Shown here piece by piece: positions 48,848-57,496 of a stretch of DNA of 64,000 nucleotides. Under the pieces are notes generated by a model. That model was not told where the DNA came from. It did no database searches and saw only the letters and a program-made list of their open reading frames with translations. Source of the stretch: an uncultured Prevotellaceae bacterium. GTDB lineage: Bacteria > Bacteroidota > Bacteroidia > Bacteroidales > Bacteroidaceae. Every line of letters starts with the position of its first letter. Positions within the stretch are counted from its first letter, which is position 1. Position numbers and translations under genes: made by a program. Location of the stretch: positions 1-64,000 of the forward strand of contig OMWH01000013.1 of NCBI GenBank assembly GCA_900314755.1, read 5' to 3'.

Positions 48848-49732
48848 TTAAACGATGATTCTGGTCTTATGGTAGTTCTCCCTGAACTCTGAGGGGGAGC
48901 AGTTCTTCTTTTTCTTAAAGATGCGGTTGAAGTTGCTGAGGTTGTTGAACCCGCAGGCAAAACTGATCTCCGCAATACTCTTAGAGGTGTCAACCAGCAT
49001 ACGGCTGGCATAGCCCAACCGCAGGTCGATAATATACTCGCTGAGATTCCTGCCCGTATGCAACTTGAAGAAGCGGCTGAACGCCGAAGGGCTCATGCCG
49101 GCAATATCTGCCATCGTGGCAAGACGGATCTCGTCCATGTAATTCTTATTGATGTAGTTCTTCACTTTCAGGATGCGACGGGAGTCACTCTCCGCCTCCA
49201 CCTTGGCATAGCTGCTGGTGGCAAGGGTACGCGCTCCGTCACACTTGGACAACTCATAGAGTATCGTCATAAACTGAGTGACGGCATAGAAGCCGTCCTT
49301 GATGGAGCTTAACGTGTCTATCAGATGGTAGACTTGCATGATGGCGTCGAGCGGGAAACTAAGTCCCTTACGGGCTTCCTGCATCATCTTACGCATCGAG
49401 TTGAAAGGATTATGGGACAGGAAACCGTCCTCGCTCAGGTCAAAATAGAACTGGACGGTCACCTCACGGATATTGTCACTCGTACAGGTGTTCTGCTCCC
49501 AGACATGCTCCAGGTCGGGACTCGTTATCAGTACCATGTCATACTCCCCGATAATCTCGTTGGAGTCACCTACGATACGGCGCACACCGGGAGCATGCTC
49601 CACAAAGTTCAGTTCAAAGACTTCATGATTGTGAATAGGATAGGTGAACTCTTTCTTCCTGCGGTCAGCAATATAGAGAGAATCCTTACCCATCAAAGGC
49701 GTTATCTCATGAATAACCCTGCTCTCCTCCAT
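48848..49732 (-). CDS. AraC-family regulator with cupin sensor domain
   Basis: A soluble transcription factor of 294 residues. The N-terminal half is a cupin-like ligand domain (EFTYPIHNHEVFELNFVEH) and the C-terminal 100 residues carry two helix-turn-helix units (LATMADIAGMSPSAFSRFFK, SIAEISFACGFNNLSNFNRI FKKKK in two parts, then SPSEFRENY). The cupin/HTH form usually senses sugars or related small molecules. It sits between dapA and the phosphatase gene at 4-bp spacings and so is likely to regulate or be regulated with this cassette. Confidence 0.9.
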   Translation of the reverse strand: MEESRVIHEITPLMGKDSLYIADRRKKEFTYPIHNHEVFELNFVEHAPGVRRIVGDSNEIIGEYDMVLITSPDLEHVWEQNTCTSDNIREVTVQFYFDLSEDGFLSHNPFNSMRKMMQEARKGLSFPLDAIMQVYHLIDTLSSIKDGFYAVTQFMTILYELSKCDGARTLATSSYAKVEAESDSRRILKVKNYINKNYMDEIRLATMADIAGMSPSAFSRFFKLHTGRNLSEYIIDLRLGYASRMLVDTSKSIAEISFACGFNNLSNFNRIFKKKKNCSPSEFRENYHKTRIIV

Positions 49733-49736
49733 TCAC

Positions 49737-50624
49737 CTATATCTTTAGTTCCTTCATGATCTCACTCATCCGCTGCAAAGTAGAGATACGCGTCGGCACT
49801 AACGGCAGACGGAGCACATTCTGGATATAACCCATCTCGTGGAGCATCGCCTTCACACCGGCAGGATTACCGTCGACGAACAACAAGGAGAAGAGGTCGA
49901 TGAAACGATGGTGTATCTTACGGGCACCATCATACTCGCCTTTCATCTGCAGGCGGATCATCTTGGAGAACTCACGGGGAAGGGCATTGCCAATCACACT
50001 GATGACACCCACCGCACCACAGGATATCATGGGGAACGTCAGGGCATCGTCACCAGAGATGACATCAAAGTCCTTGGGCTTGTTCTTGATAATCTCGTCT
50101 ACCTGCTCCAGATTACCGCTTGCCTCCTTGATAGCGACAATATTCTGGCAGTCACGGGCAAGACGCACCGTCGTCTCCGCCTTCATATTGACACCCGTCC
50201 TGCCTGGGACGTTATAGAGAACCACTGGCAGGGATGTGGCGGCGGCGATAGCCTTGAAATGCTGATAGAGTCCTTCTTGCGAAGGTTTGTTATAATAAGG
50301 ACATACACTCAGTATGCCATCAACGCCCCTGAAGTCACGGGTCTTCAGTTCCTGAACAATCTCTGCGGTGTTATATCCACCACAACCTACGAGGATGGGC
50401 ACCCTACCACCTACCAGATCAACAACAAGATCTTTAATCTTCTGTTTCTCCTCTGCCGTCAAAGTAGGTGTCTCACCTGTTGTGGCAAGTATACAGAAGA
50501 AGTCAGCCCCGTTATCGAGCTGATACTCAACCAGACGAATCAGCGACTTGTAATCAACCGATCCGTCTTCCAGAAAAGGGGTTATCAGTGCAATTCCTAA
50601 TCCTTTGAAGATATTATGTACCAT
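49737..50624 (-). CDS. dapA: 4-hydroxy-tetrahydrodipicolinate synthase
   Basis: Condenses pyruvate with aspartate semialdehyde in the lysine/diaminopimelate pathway; 295 residues from ATG 50624 (MVHNIFKGLGIALITPF). The Schiff-base lysine is Lys166 (IVAIKEASG) and the catalytic tyrosine is Tyr137 (LYNVPGRTG); GTTGET is present as ATTGET. The frame is open upstream, but that part holds the promoter. It is the first gene of the dapA-AraC-partner-switching run. The motifs fit dihydrodipicolinate synthase better than sialic acid lyase. Confidence 0.95.
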   Translation of the reverse strand: MVHNIFKGLGIALITPFLEDGSVDYKSLIRLVEYQLDNGADFFCILATTGETPTLTAEEKQKIKDLVVDLVGGRVPILVGCGGYNTAEIVQELKTRDFRGVDGILSVCPYYNKPSQEGLYQHFKAIAAATSLPVVLYNVPGRTGVNMKAETTVRLARDCQNIVAIKEASGNLEQVDEIIKNKPKDFDVISGDDALTFPMISCGAVGVISVIGNALPREFSKMIRLQMKGEYDGARKIHHRFIDLFSLLFVDGNPAGVKAMLHEMGYIQNVLRLPLVPTRISTLQRMSEIMKELKI

Positions 50625-50646
50625 AATAGAAATATATTTCTGTCTG

Positions 50647-50654
50647 CAAAAGTA
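50647..50654 (-). promoter_or_regulatory. -7 box of the dapA operon
   Basis: Minus-strand TACTTTTG, 23 bp before the dapA start. No clear -33 TTTG. Confidence 0.6.
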
Positions 50655-50720
50655 CACAAAAATATCGAAAAAGGTTACGTTATTAACGAAAAATTTACAG
50701 AATAGCGAATAATTGTTATC

Positions 50721-50761
50721 AAATAAAATGGTCACACTGACGAATTCATCAGTGTGACCAT
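50721..50761 (-). terminator. Terminator of the MORN-yhcH-glgB operon
   Basis: A perfect 13-bp stem (50728-50740 with 50749-50761), 8-nt loop, followed on the minus strand by TTTTATTT. Confidence 0.85.
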
Positions 50762-50783
50762 GTCAACAGACAGTCGGCAGACT

Positions 50784-52868
50784 TTATAATTTACGTAACA
50801 CGACAGCAGAACGAGCGGGGATGTAGAGCTTCAACCACTCCTTGTGGTCTTGCACGTACAATGGGTCGTAATTGGTGATGTGTGTCACACTGTCATCGGC
50901 AAAACCGTTTCCTCCAAACTCCTTGGCATCGGTATTGAGGACAACCTCATAAGAACCTGTCGGTACCAGGAAGCCGTAATCGGTATAGGAACGGGTCGGT
51001 GAGAAATTGAAGACAAACACAAGGTCACCACGCATATAGCACAGAACCTGGTCGCCATCATCATGCCATATCTCAGTAACAGGAGTTGCCTGGAAATTCC
51101 TCTGACTCTTAATCACCTCCAGCATCTTGCGGTCGAAGTCACCCAGCCAGTGATAGCACAGGTCCTTATTGTCCACAAGGTTCCATTGACGGCGCGCATA
51201 TTTGTAACTCCAGCCATTACCTTCACGGGGGAAGTCAATCCACTCGGGATGACCAAACTCATTACCCATAAAGTTCAGGTAGCCACCGTTGATAGCTCCT
51301 GCCGTCACCAGACGAATCATCTTATGGAGGGCAATACCACGCTGGGCGATATCGTTCACGTCCTTCTTGGCGAAATGCCAGTACATATCGGCATCTATCA
51401 GACGGAAGATAATGGTCTTGTCACCCACCAGCGCCTGGTCGTGGCTCTCACAATAGGAGATGGTCTTCTCGTCAGGACGACGGTTCTTAACCTCCCAGAA
51501 GATGCTGCAGACATTGATGTCCTCGTCACGCACCTCCTTAATGGTCTTAATCCAATAGTCGGGGATGTTCATCGCCATACGATAGTCAAAACCGTAACCA
51601 CCATCCTCAAACTTGGCGGCAAGTCCCGGCATGCCCGACACTTCCTCGGCAATGGTTATCGCATTGGGATTCTCCTCATGAATCAGACAGTTGGCAAGCG
51701 TCAGATAACAAATGGCATTATCATCCTCATGACCATTGAAATAGTCACCATACCCTGTGAATGCCTCACCCAGACCGTGAGAGTAATAAAGCATGGATGT
51801 CACTCCGTCGAAACGGAAACCGTCAAAGTGGAACTCACCCAGCCAGTAACGGCAGTTGGACAACAGGAAATGGAGCACCTCGTCCTTACCATAGTCAAAA
51901 CAGAGGGAGTCCCATGCCGGATGCTCATGGCGGTCACCAGGATAGAAATACTGGTTGGGGTCGCCTGCCAGATTACCTAAGCCTTCCACTTCATTTTTCA
52001 CCGCATGAGAGTGGACGATGTCCATAATCACGGCAATACCCATCTTATGGGCTGTATCAATCATCTCCTTCAGATCCTCAGGGGTACCGAAACGGCTGGA
52101 AGGAGCAAAGAAGCTGGATACGTGATAACCAAAGGAGCCATAGTAGGGGTGCTCCTGAATAGCCATCACCTGAATGGCATTATATCCGTCCTTCTTGACA
52201 CGGGGCAGCACATTCTTCGTGAATTCCTTATAAGTACCGACTTTCTCTGCATCCTGTGACATGCCCACATGGCATTCATAGATCAGCAAGGGGTTCTTGC
52301 TGGGCTTGAAGTTCTTCTTTTTCCATACATAGGGCTGCTCGGGATTCCATACTTGAGCAGAAAATATCTTGGTCTGGTCGTCCTGAACGACACGACGGCA
52401 CCAGGCAGGAATACGCTCACCTTCTCCCCCATTCCACTTGACTTTCATCTTGTAAAGCTGCCCATGCTTAATGGCTTTTTCTGAAAGTTTCAACTCCCAG
52501 TTGCCTGTGCCTTCAATACGCTTGCACTTGAATTTCTCATTCTCCTGCCAGTTATTGAAGTCGCCAATCAGATAAATCTCTGTAGCGTTGGGTGCCCACT
52601 CACGGAAGACCCATCCCTTGGCAAGCTTATGTAGACCAAAATAGAAATGACCGGAAGCGAAATCTGTCAGTTTCTGCTTGCCGTTCTTCGTCAACTGGCT
52701 GATTTTCCACAAGGCATGGTCATGACGGCCGCGGATAGCATCCTCAAAAGGCTCCAGCCATGAGTCATTCCTCACCAGACCGATATGCTGAGGCACTTCC
52801 ACCTTCTTCTTGGGAGCGGTCTTTTTTGCTGTGGTCTTCTTCACAGTAGTCTTCTTTGTTGTTGCCAT
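50784..52868 (-). CDS. glgB: 1,4-alpha-glucan branching enzyme, apparently eukaryotic-type
   Basis: Forms alpha-1,6 branches in glycogen; 694 residues. A CBM48 domain (WVFREWAPNATEIYLIGDFN) precedes the GH13 barrel with catalytic Asp354 (GFRFDGVTSML), Glu408 (ITIAEEVSGMPGL) and Asp477 (CESHDQALVGD). GVTSML, AEEVSGMPGL and the DYWIK motif resemble animal, plant and fungal branching enzymes (GH13_8) more than E. coli GlgB (GH13_9). The first 23 residues are a Lys/Thr/Ala tail (TTKKTTVKKTTAKKTAPKKK) like histone H1, of unknown use. It is the last gene of the operon, 10 bp after the yhcH-like gene. Confidence 0.95.
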   Translation of the reverse strand: MATTKKTTVKKTTAKKTAPKKKVEVPQHIGLVRNDSWLEPFEDAIRGRHDHALWKISQLTKNGKQKLTDFASGHFYFGLHKLAKGWVFREWAPNATEIYLIGDFNNWQENEKFKCKRIEGTGNWELKLSEKAIKHGQLYKMKVKWNGGEGERIPAWCRRVVQDDQTKIFSAQVWNPEQPYVWKKKNFKPSKNPLLIYECHVGMSQDAEKVGTYKEFTKNVLPRVKKDGYNAIQVMAIQEHPYYGSFGYHVSSFFAPSSRFGTPEDLKEMIDTAHKMGIAVIMDIVHSHAVKNEVEGLGNLAGDPNQYFYPGDRHEHPAWDSLCFDYGKDEVLHFLLSNCRYWLGEFHFDGFRFDGVTSMLYYSHGLGEAFTGYGDYFNGHEDDNAICYLTLANCLIHEENPNAITIAEEVSGMPGLAAKFEDGGYGFDYRMAMNIPDYWIKTIKEVRDEDINVCSIFWEVKNRRPDEKTISYCESHDQALVGDKTIIFRLIDADMYWHFAKKDVNDIAQRGIALHKMIRLVTAGAINGGYLNFMGNEFGHPEWIDFPREGNGWSYKYARRQWNLVDNKDLCYHWLGDFDRKMLEVIKSQRNFQATPVTEIWHDDGDQVLCYMRGDLVFVFNFSPTRSYTDYGFLVPTGSYEVVLNTDAKEFGGNGFADDSVTHITNYDPLYVQDHKEWLKLYIPARSAVVLRKL

Positions 52869-52878
52869 AGTATCAGAT

Positions 52879-53325
52879 TTATGCTTTTACTTTAAATATT
52901 GCTTTCTTAATCTCAGGAACACCGGCGATACAAGGAGCATGTCCGTCCTGCGGGAAGAAGATGGCCATCATCCCTGGCTGACAAGTGATATAGCTCTCTG
53001 CTGCCAAGTCAGGAATCTTAGTGATATCTTTCTCTGCATTATACGTGGCAGCAGGCAGGTTCTCACGGGGAGTATAGCCAAAGGTCTCTGCATCCGTAAT
53101 AGGAATCTGGATGTCAATCATCTTGTCATGGGTCTCTATCACCGCCTCATCAGGGGTCTTACCTTTGGCAATCTGAATGTTGACAAACAGGTCCTTGCCT
53201 TCAATCTCATACTTTCCTGCCTCCAGTGTCTTTAAATCGTTGTTCTTCAAGAACTCAATCACTTTAGGGAACAATGGGTTCACTGACTCATAGTTCTTCA
53301 GATTCTGTAAACTGTCGATAATCAT
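52879..53325 (-). CDS. YhcH/YjgK/YiaL-family protein
   Basis: From ATG 53325 this is a 148-residue cupin-like protein (MIIDSLQNLKNYESVNPLFP). Metal-binding features of the family are visible: ETHDKMIDIQIPI and FPQDGHAPCIAG with a conserved His, and the YTPREN turn. Relatives (YhcH, YiaL, EbgC) act in sialic acid or sugar metabolism as possible epimerases/isomerases; the reaction is not certain. The frame is open further upstream through the MORN gene end, which I reject as a start. Operon with glgB suggests a sugar role. Confidence 0.88.
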   Translation of the reverse strand: MIIDSLQNLKNYESVNPLFPKVIEFLKNNDLKTLEAGKYEIEGKDLFVNIQIAKGKTPDEAVIETHDKMIDIQIPITDAETFGYTPRENLPAATYNAEKDITKIPDLAAESYITCQPGMMAIFFPQDGHAPCIAGVPEIKKAIFKVKA

Positions 53326-53353
53326 AATAGCGTATTTTAAGTAGATTTGATAT

Positions 53354-54478
53354 TTATTTCTTGTCAACTTCCCTGCGGCCACGGGTATAATGACCGGTGG
53401 TGATGATATTCCCGTTAGCGTCTTTCTCAACGAAAGGACCGTCACGGCGGTCATCAACGTATGATCCCTCAAAGCGCTTACCGTCTTTGTCTTGTTCTAT
53501 AGCAGGACCATTACGACGACCTTCCTTGAAGACACCTTTGAATTTGGAGCCGTCAGCATAACGGGCAATACCCTCGCCATGGATGGTTCCGTTTTTGAAC
53601 TGTCCCTCGAAGACATCACCGTTCTTGATGGTCAACTTCCCTTTTCCGTTAGGCTTGTCATTTTGCCACTGCCCCTGATAGACATTACCATTTCTCCATA
53701 CCAGCATACCGTCTCCTTGTTTGTCACCATTGAAGAAGCCACCGGTATACTTATCACCATTGGCATAACGGAAGACACCTTGCCCGGTACGCTCCCCCTG
53801 GGCATAGTCACCTTCATAAGTGTCACCATTCTGGAACTTATAGATTCCTTTTCCATGAGGGTTGTCTTCTTTCCACTGTCCCACATACAAGTCACCGTTG
53901 GAATATTTGAAGACACCTTTGCCTTGGCGAAGGTTATTCACATACTGACCATCATAGGAGGATCCGTCAGGCCATGTGAAGACTCCTTTTCCATTCTTCA
54001 TGTCATCCTTCCACTGACCTTCATAGGCAGCGCCTCCCTGATAGGTATACTTTCCTTGACCCTCACGCTTGTCTGCCTTCCAGTGTCCGTCATAGACATC
54101 GCCATTGAAATAGTACATCAGACCATGCCCCTGCTGTTCATCAGCATACCATAGTCCTACATATTTATTATTATTCTGGAAATAGAATGTTCCCATACCA
54201 TGCTGGTGATCCTGGAACCACTCCCCCTCATATTTCTCTCCGTCCGAGAACGTATAGGTTCCTTGTCCCTGACGCTTACCTTTTACATATTCTCCTTCAT
54301 ACCAGTCGCCATTCTTATAAACAGCACGTCCTTTGCCCTGTGGTTTTCCTCCAACCATCTCACCTTGATAAGTTCCACCATCTGCGGTGGTACATGAGCC
54401 CAGTGTGATTTTCTGTGCGAATAATGTCAAAGAAGAAGAGATAAAAAAAATCGATACAATATTGCGTAGTTTCATCAT
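53354..54478 (-). CDS. Exported MORN-repeat protein (14 repeats)
   Basis: A signal peptide (IVSIFFISSSLTLFAQ, cleavage near residue 22) is followed by 14 tandem MORN repeats of 23 residues (residues about 36-357), with the consensus YEGxWxxxxxxGxGxxxxxNGD. The last two are degenerate. The protein ends with a charged tail (RGRREVDKK). MORN repeats form beta-hairpin arrays that act as scaffolds or lipid-binding surfaces. No catalytic domain is visible. First gene of the MORN-yhcH-glgB operon; a related MORN region occurs in the GH25 protein 2 kb away. Confidence 0.9.
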   Translation of the reverse strand: MMKLRNIVSIFFISSSLTLFAQKITLGSCTTADGGTYQGEMVGGKPQGKGRAVYKNGDWYEGEYVKGKRQGQGTYTFSDGEKYEGEWFQDHQHGMGTFYFQNNNKYVGLWYADEQQGHGLMYYFNGDVYDGHWKADKREGQGKYTYQGGAAYEGQWKDDMKNGKGVFTWPDGSSYDGQYVNNLRQGKGVFKYSNGDLYVGQWKEDNPHGKGIYKFQNGDTYEGDYAQGERTGQGVFRYANGDKYTGGFFNGDKQGDGMLVWRNGNVYQGQWQNDKPNGKGKLTIKNGDVFEGQFKNGTIHGEGIARYADGSKFKGVFKEGRRNGPAIEQDKDGKRFEGSYVDDRRDGPFVEKDANGNIITTGHYTRGRREVDKK

Positions 54479-54498
54479 TGATTCAAATTTAAACTTTA

Positions 54499-54529
54499 CA
54501 AAAGTAGGAAAAAAAGTGCGACCTTCAAA
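54499..54529 (-). promoter_or_regulatory. Promoter of the MORN-yhcH-glgB operon
   Basis: Minus-strand TTTG (54529-54526), exactly 19 bp, TACTTTTG (54506-54499). Confidence 0.75.
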
Positions 54530-54569
54530 ATTAATTAGCGTATATTAACGCAAGATTCAGATATTTTTG

Positions 54570-54577
54570 TACCTTTG
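54570..54577 (+). promoter_or_regulatory. -7 box of kdsB
   Basis: TACCTTTG, 20 bp before the kdsB start, so the leader is only about 14 nt. -33 unclear. Confidence 0.6.
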
Positions 54578-54597
54578 CACAAAAATAGACATTGAAT

Positions 54598-55347
54598 ATG
54601 AAGTTTATAGGAATCATTCCAGCACGATATGCCTCCACACGTTTTCCGGGAAAACCTCTGGCATTATTAGGGGGACGACCAGTTATTCAACACGTATATG
54701 AAAAAGCCGTTGCCGCTTTAGGAGAAGCTTATGTCGCTACTGATGACCAGCGTATCTATGACGTGGTCACTGCTTTCGGCGGACAGGTTGTCATGACCCG
54801 TACCGACCATAAAAGCGGTACTGACCGGATAGAAGAGGCATGTACGATTATCAATACGGATGCCGATGTGATTATCAACATACAAGGTGACGAGCCTTTC
54901 ATCGCTATTTCACAAATTGAGACACTGAAAGAGCTCTTTAACCATCCGCAGACACAAATCGGAACATTAGGGAAGCGGTTTGAGTCCATGGATGCCGTGA
55001 TGAATGCGAACTCTCCCAAGATTGTTACTGACAATCAAGGTTTTGCGCTTTATTTCAGTCGTTCAACAATTCCCTATGTCCGTGGAAAGGAACAGGCAGA
55101 ATGGCTAAAGCATTATCCTTATCTGAAACATTTAGGCATCTATGCTTATCGCCGTGAGACGCTCCATGAGATTACACAATTGCCACAATCTCCTTTGGAA
55201 CTGGCTGAGAGTCTGGAACAGCTGCGCTGGCTGGAAAACGGGTATCGGATCAAGGTGGGAATCACTGAAGTAGAGACTGTGGGTATTGACACCCCTGATG
55301 ATCTCCGACGGGCAGAGGATTTCCTATTAAAACAAAATAAGGAATGA
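54598..55347 (+). CDS. kdsB: CMP-KDO synthetase
   Basis: 3-deoxy-manno-octulosonate cytidylyltransferase, activating KDO for LPS core synthesis; 249 residues from ATG 54598. MKFIGIIPARYASTRFPGKP, VMTRTDHKSGTDRIEEA, INIQGDEPFI and the C-terminal GIDTPDDLRRAE are diagnostic. A TTG two codons upstream is a possible but unneeded start. The stop overlaps the next gene (ATGA). Confidence 0.96.
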   Translation: MKFIGIIPARYASTRFPGKPLALLGGRPVIQHVYEKAVAALGEAYVATDDQRIYDVVTAFGGQVVMTRTDHKSGTDRIEEACTIINTDADVIINIQGDEPFIAISQIETLKELFNHPQTQIGTLGKRFESMDAVMNANSPKIVTDNQGFALYFSRSTIPYVRGKEQAEWLKHYPYLKHLGIYAYRRETLHEITQLPQSPLELAESLEQLRWLENGYRIKVGITEVETVGIDTPDDLRRAEDFLLKQNKE

Positions 55348-56084
55348 GATATTTTGTATTCTGTCAGAGTGATCTCGTTCTGGAAAAGACAACAGACGGT
55401 TACCGTATACCGACAGAACCGCCTACGGAACTGAAGCCATGGACTACCGTCATGAACGTGGATGGGGAGAAGGCATATCGCATTGACCTTCCCCTATTAG
55501 GAAATGAGAACTATGAGATGTGCGGATTGCGGCAAAGTTATTACAAACTGTCGGAGGAGGAATATCTGAAAGCGGGCAAATGCCATGAGTTGCTTTACTG
55601 GGATCAGAACACCAAATATTGCGGTGTATGCGGCGGTCTCATGAAATTTCACACAGACATATCCAAACGCTGCGAGCACTGCGGCAAGGAGGTCTGGCCT
55701 CAATTAGCGACAGCAGTGATCGTTCTGGTGCGGAAAGGCGATGAGGTACTACTCGTTCATGCTAATAATTTCCGCACAGACTTCTATGGCTTGGTAGCTG
55801 GTTTCGTAGAGACTGGTGAGACATTGGAAGAGGCGGTACACCGCGAAGTAATGGAAGAGACGGGACTACATATCAAGAACCTGAAATATTTCGCCTCCCA
55901 ACCCTGGCCCTACCCTTGTGGTCTCATGGTGGGCTTTACCGCTGATTATGACGGAGGGAAAATACACCTTCAACGGTCTGAGCTATCCAAAGGCGCCTGG
56001 TTTGACAAAGACCACCTGCCTCATATCCCTGAGAAATTATCCATCGCCAGACATTTGATAGACGACTGGCTTGAACATATATAA
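55344..56084 (+). CDS. nudC: NudC-type NADH pyrophosphatase / RNA deNADding hydrolase
   Basis: Nudix enzyme of 246 residues that cleaves NADH to NMNH and AMP and can remove NAD caps from RNA. The zinc ribbon uses Cys93, Cys96, Cys110 and Cys113 (YCGVCGG, RCEHCGKE). The Nudix box spans about 153-175 (GFVETGETLEEAVHREVMEE), and SQPWPYP (185-191) is the NudC signature. Coupled to kdsB by a 4-bp overlap. Confidence 0.93.
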   Translation: MRYFVFCQSDLVLEKTTDGYRIPTEPPTELKPWTTVMNVDGEKAYRIDLPLLGNENYEMCGLRQSYYKLSEEEYLKAGKCHELLYWDQNTKYCGVCGGLMKFHTDISKRCEHCGKEVWPQLATAVIVLVRKGDEVLLVHANNFRTDFYGLVAGFVETGETLEEAVHREVMEETGLHIKNLKYFASQPWPYPCGLMVGFTADYDGGKIHLQRSELSKGAWFDKDHLPHIPEKLSIARHLIDDWLEHI

Positions 56085-56092
56085 ATAAGGAA

Positions 56093-57496
56093 TTGAAAAA
56101 CCACACGACCATAGCCGACATTTGCCTGATTGTTCTCTTAGGAGTCATTCATCCATTCTCACCATTCATCCACACCAAAAAATCCATGAAGATGAATGAC
56201 AAGGTGACGGTATATGTGCACCAACGCCCTTCTGACGACTCTCTGCGATCTGCTATCCAACTGGCAGACAAAGAGATGGACGAGATGAGGTATTACTTTC
56301 GCAGCCACCATGTGGCTGACGAGGGTTATAACCAAATTGCGGCTCATCACACCAGACTAAGTCAACGACGAGCATTTCTTCAAGCATTACTGACCACTGA
56401 CTCGCATCGCTACTACAGTTGCGATACTATTGCTGCCAAAGACCGTCCACGCATAGCAGTGAAAACAAGCGGTGGGTATTGGCAAGCGGGACGTTTTGTT
56501 GTTTGTCAACGACTCAATGGAAAAGGGATTGCCCAAGACCATGACGGACGTATTATCAGAGGTATCTGGAACGATGACACCATTATTGTTGCTAAACGAA
56601 CAGACTCACTGGGTGTCTATTTCGGGCAAATGAATCATCATTTGAAGGCTTCCGGTCAAGGACTTTATCGTTCCATTGACGGTAACTTCTATGATGGACA
56701 CTGGCTGGATGACAAGCGGCAGGGATTTGGCTTTGAGTCATCTCCCCATCACCAGCTACGAGTCGGTGAATGGAAAAACGGCCGTTTCCTTGGGGAGCGT
56801 TTAAGATATACTTCCGAGCGGATCTACGGCATTGACATCTCCCGCCATCAACATGAGAAAGGACGAAAGCGTTTCCGCATCCACTGGAAGAATATGCGCA
56901 TCACCTCCTTAGGGAAGAATCATCCGACAAACGGTCAGACATTCCCCATCTCATTTATATATATCAAGGCTACCGAGGGCACGACCATCACGAATCGTTA
57001 TTTCCGTCAGGACTATGTTCAGGCGAAGAGACACAACATCCATGTAGGTACCTATCATTATTTCTCCATGTCCACGACACCACAGGCACAGGCTGCCCAT
57101 TTCTTAAAACATGCTATCATCGGCAAGAACGACTTCCCTCCTGTACTGGATGTAGAACCGTCTGAAAAACAAATCAGCAAGATGGGGGAAAAGGAATTAA
57201 TGCGACGTATCAAGGTTTGGATGGAGATAGTAGAACGACGTACAGGCAAACTGCCTATCCTTTATGTCAACCAGATGTTCATCCTTAATCACATGAGGTA
57301 CGCTGACGATATCAAAAGGAAATACAATGTATGGATTGCTCGTTACGGAGCCTATAAACCTGATGTTAAACTGGCATATTGGCAACTGTCGGCAACAGGA
57401 CGGGTGAATGGCATCACTGGTGATGTAGATATTAATGTATTCAATGGCTATCAGGGACAATTCAGCGAGTTCGTCCGGACTGGCTATCACAAATAA
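56093..57496 (+). CDS. GH25 lysozyme-like protein with MORN-like region
   Basis: A TTG start at 56093 gives 467 residues with a signal-anchor (IADICLIVLLGVIHPFSPF); no ATG is available between the upstream stop and this point, and a later ATG would lose the export signal. Residues about 125-235 contain three or four degenerate MORN-like repeats (GQGLYRSIDGNFYDGHWLDD, KRQGFGFE). The rest is a GH25 muramidase: Asp248 (YGIDISRHQ), IKATEGTT, GTYHYFSM and Asp353/Glu355 (PVLDVEPS). It would cut N-acetylmuramic acid bonds in peptidoglycan. Third gene of the kdsB-nudC run; its end overlaps trmN6 by 10 bp tail to tail. Confidence 0.88.
   Translation: MKNHTTIADICLIVLLGVIHPFSPFIHTKKSMKMNDKVTVYVHQRPSDDSLRSAIQLADKEMDEMRYYFRSHHVADEGYNQIAAHHTRLSQRRAFLQALLTTDSHRYYSCDTIAAKDRPRIAVKTSGGYWQAGRFVVCQRLNGKGIAQDHDGRIIRGIWNDDTIIVAKRTDSLGVYFGQMNHHLKASGQGLYRSIDGNFYDGHWLDDKRQGFGFESSPHHQLRVGEWKNGRFLGERLRYTSERIYGIDISRHQHEKGRKRFRIHWKNMRITSLGKNHPTNGQTFPISFIYIKATEGTTITNRYFRQDYVQAKRHNIHVGTYHYFSMSTTPQAQAAHFLKHAIIGKNDFPPVLDVEPSEKQISKMGEKELMRRIKVWMEIVERRTGKLPILYVNQMFILNHMRYADDIKRKYNVWIARYGAYKPDVKLAYWQLSATGRVNGITGDVDINVFNGYQGQFSEFVRTGYHK

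Noticed and set aside
48844-49011. Upstream extension of the SpoIIE phosphatase
   Set aside because: It lies antisense-free but inside the AraC coding region in another frame and lacks signal-peptide character; ATG 48843 starts a good signal sequence.
50625-50735. Upstream extension of dapA by 37 residues
   Set aside because: The extension contains the TACTTTTG box and is not conserved in the family.
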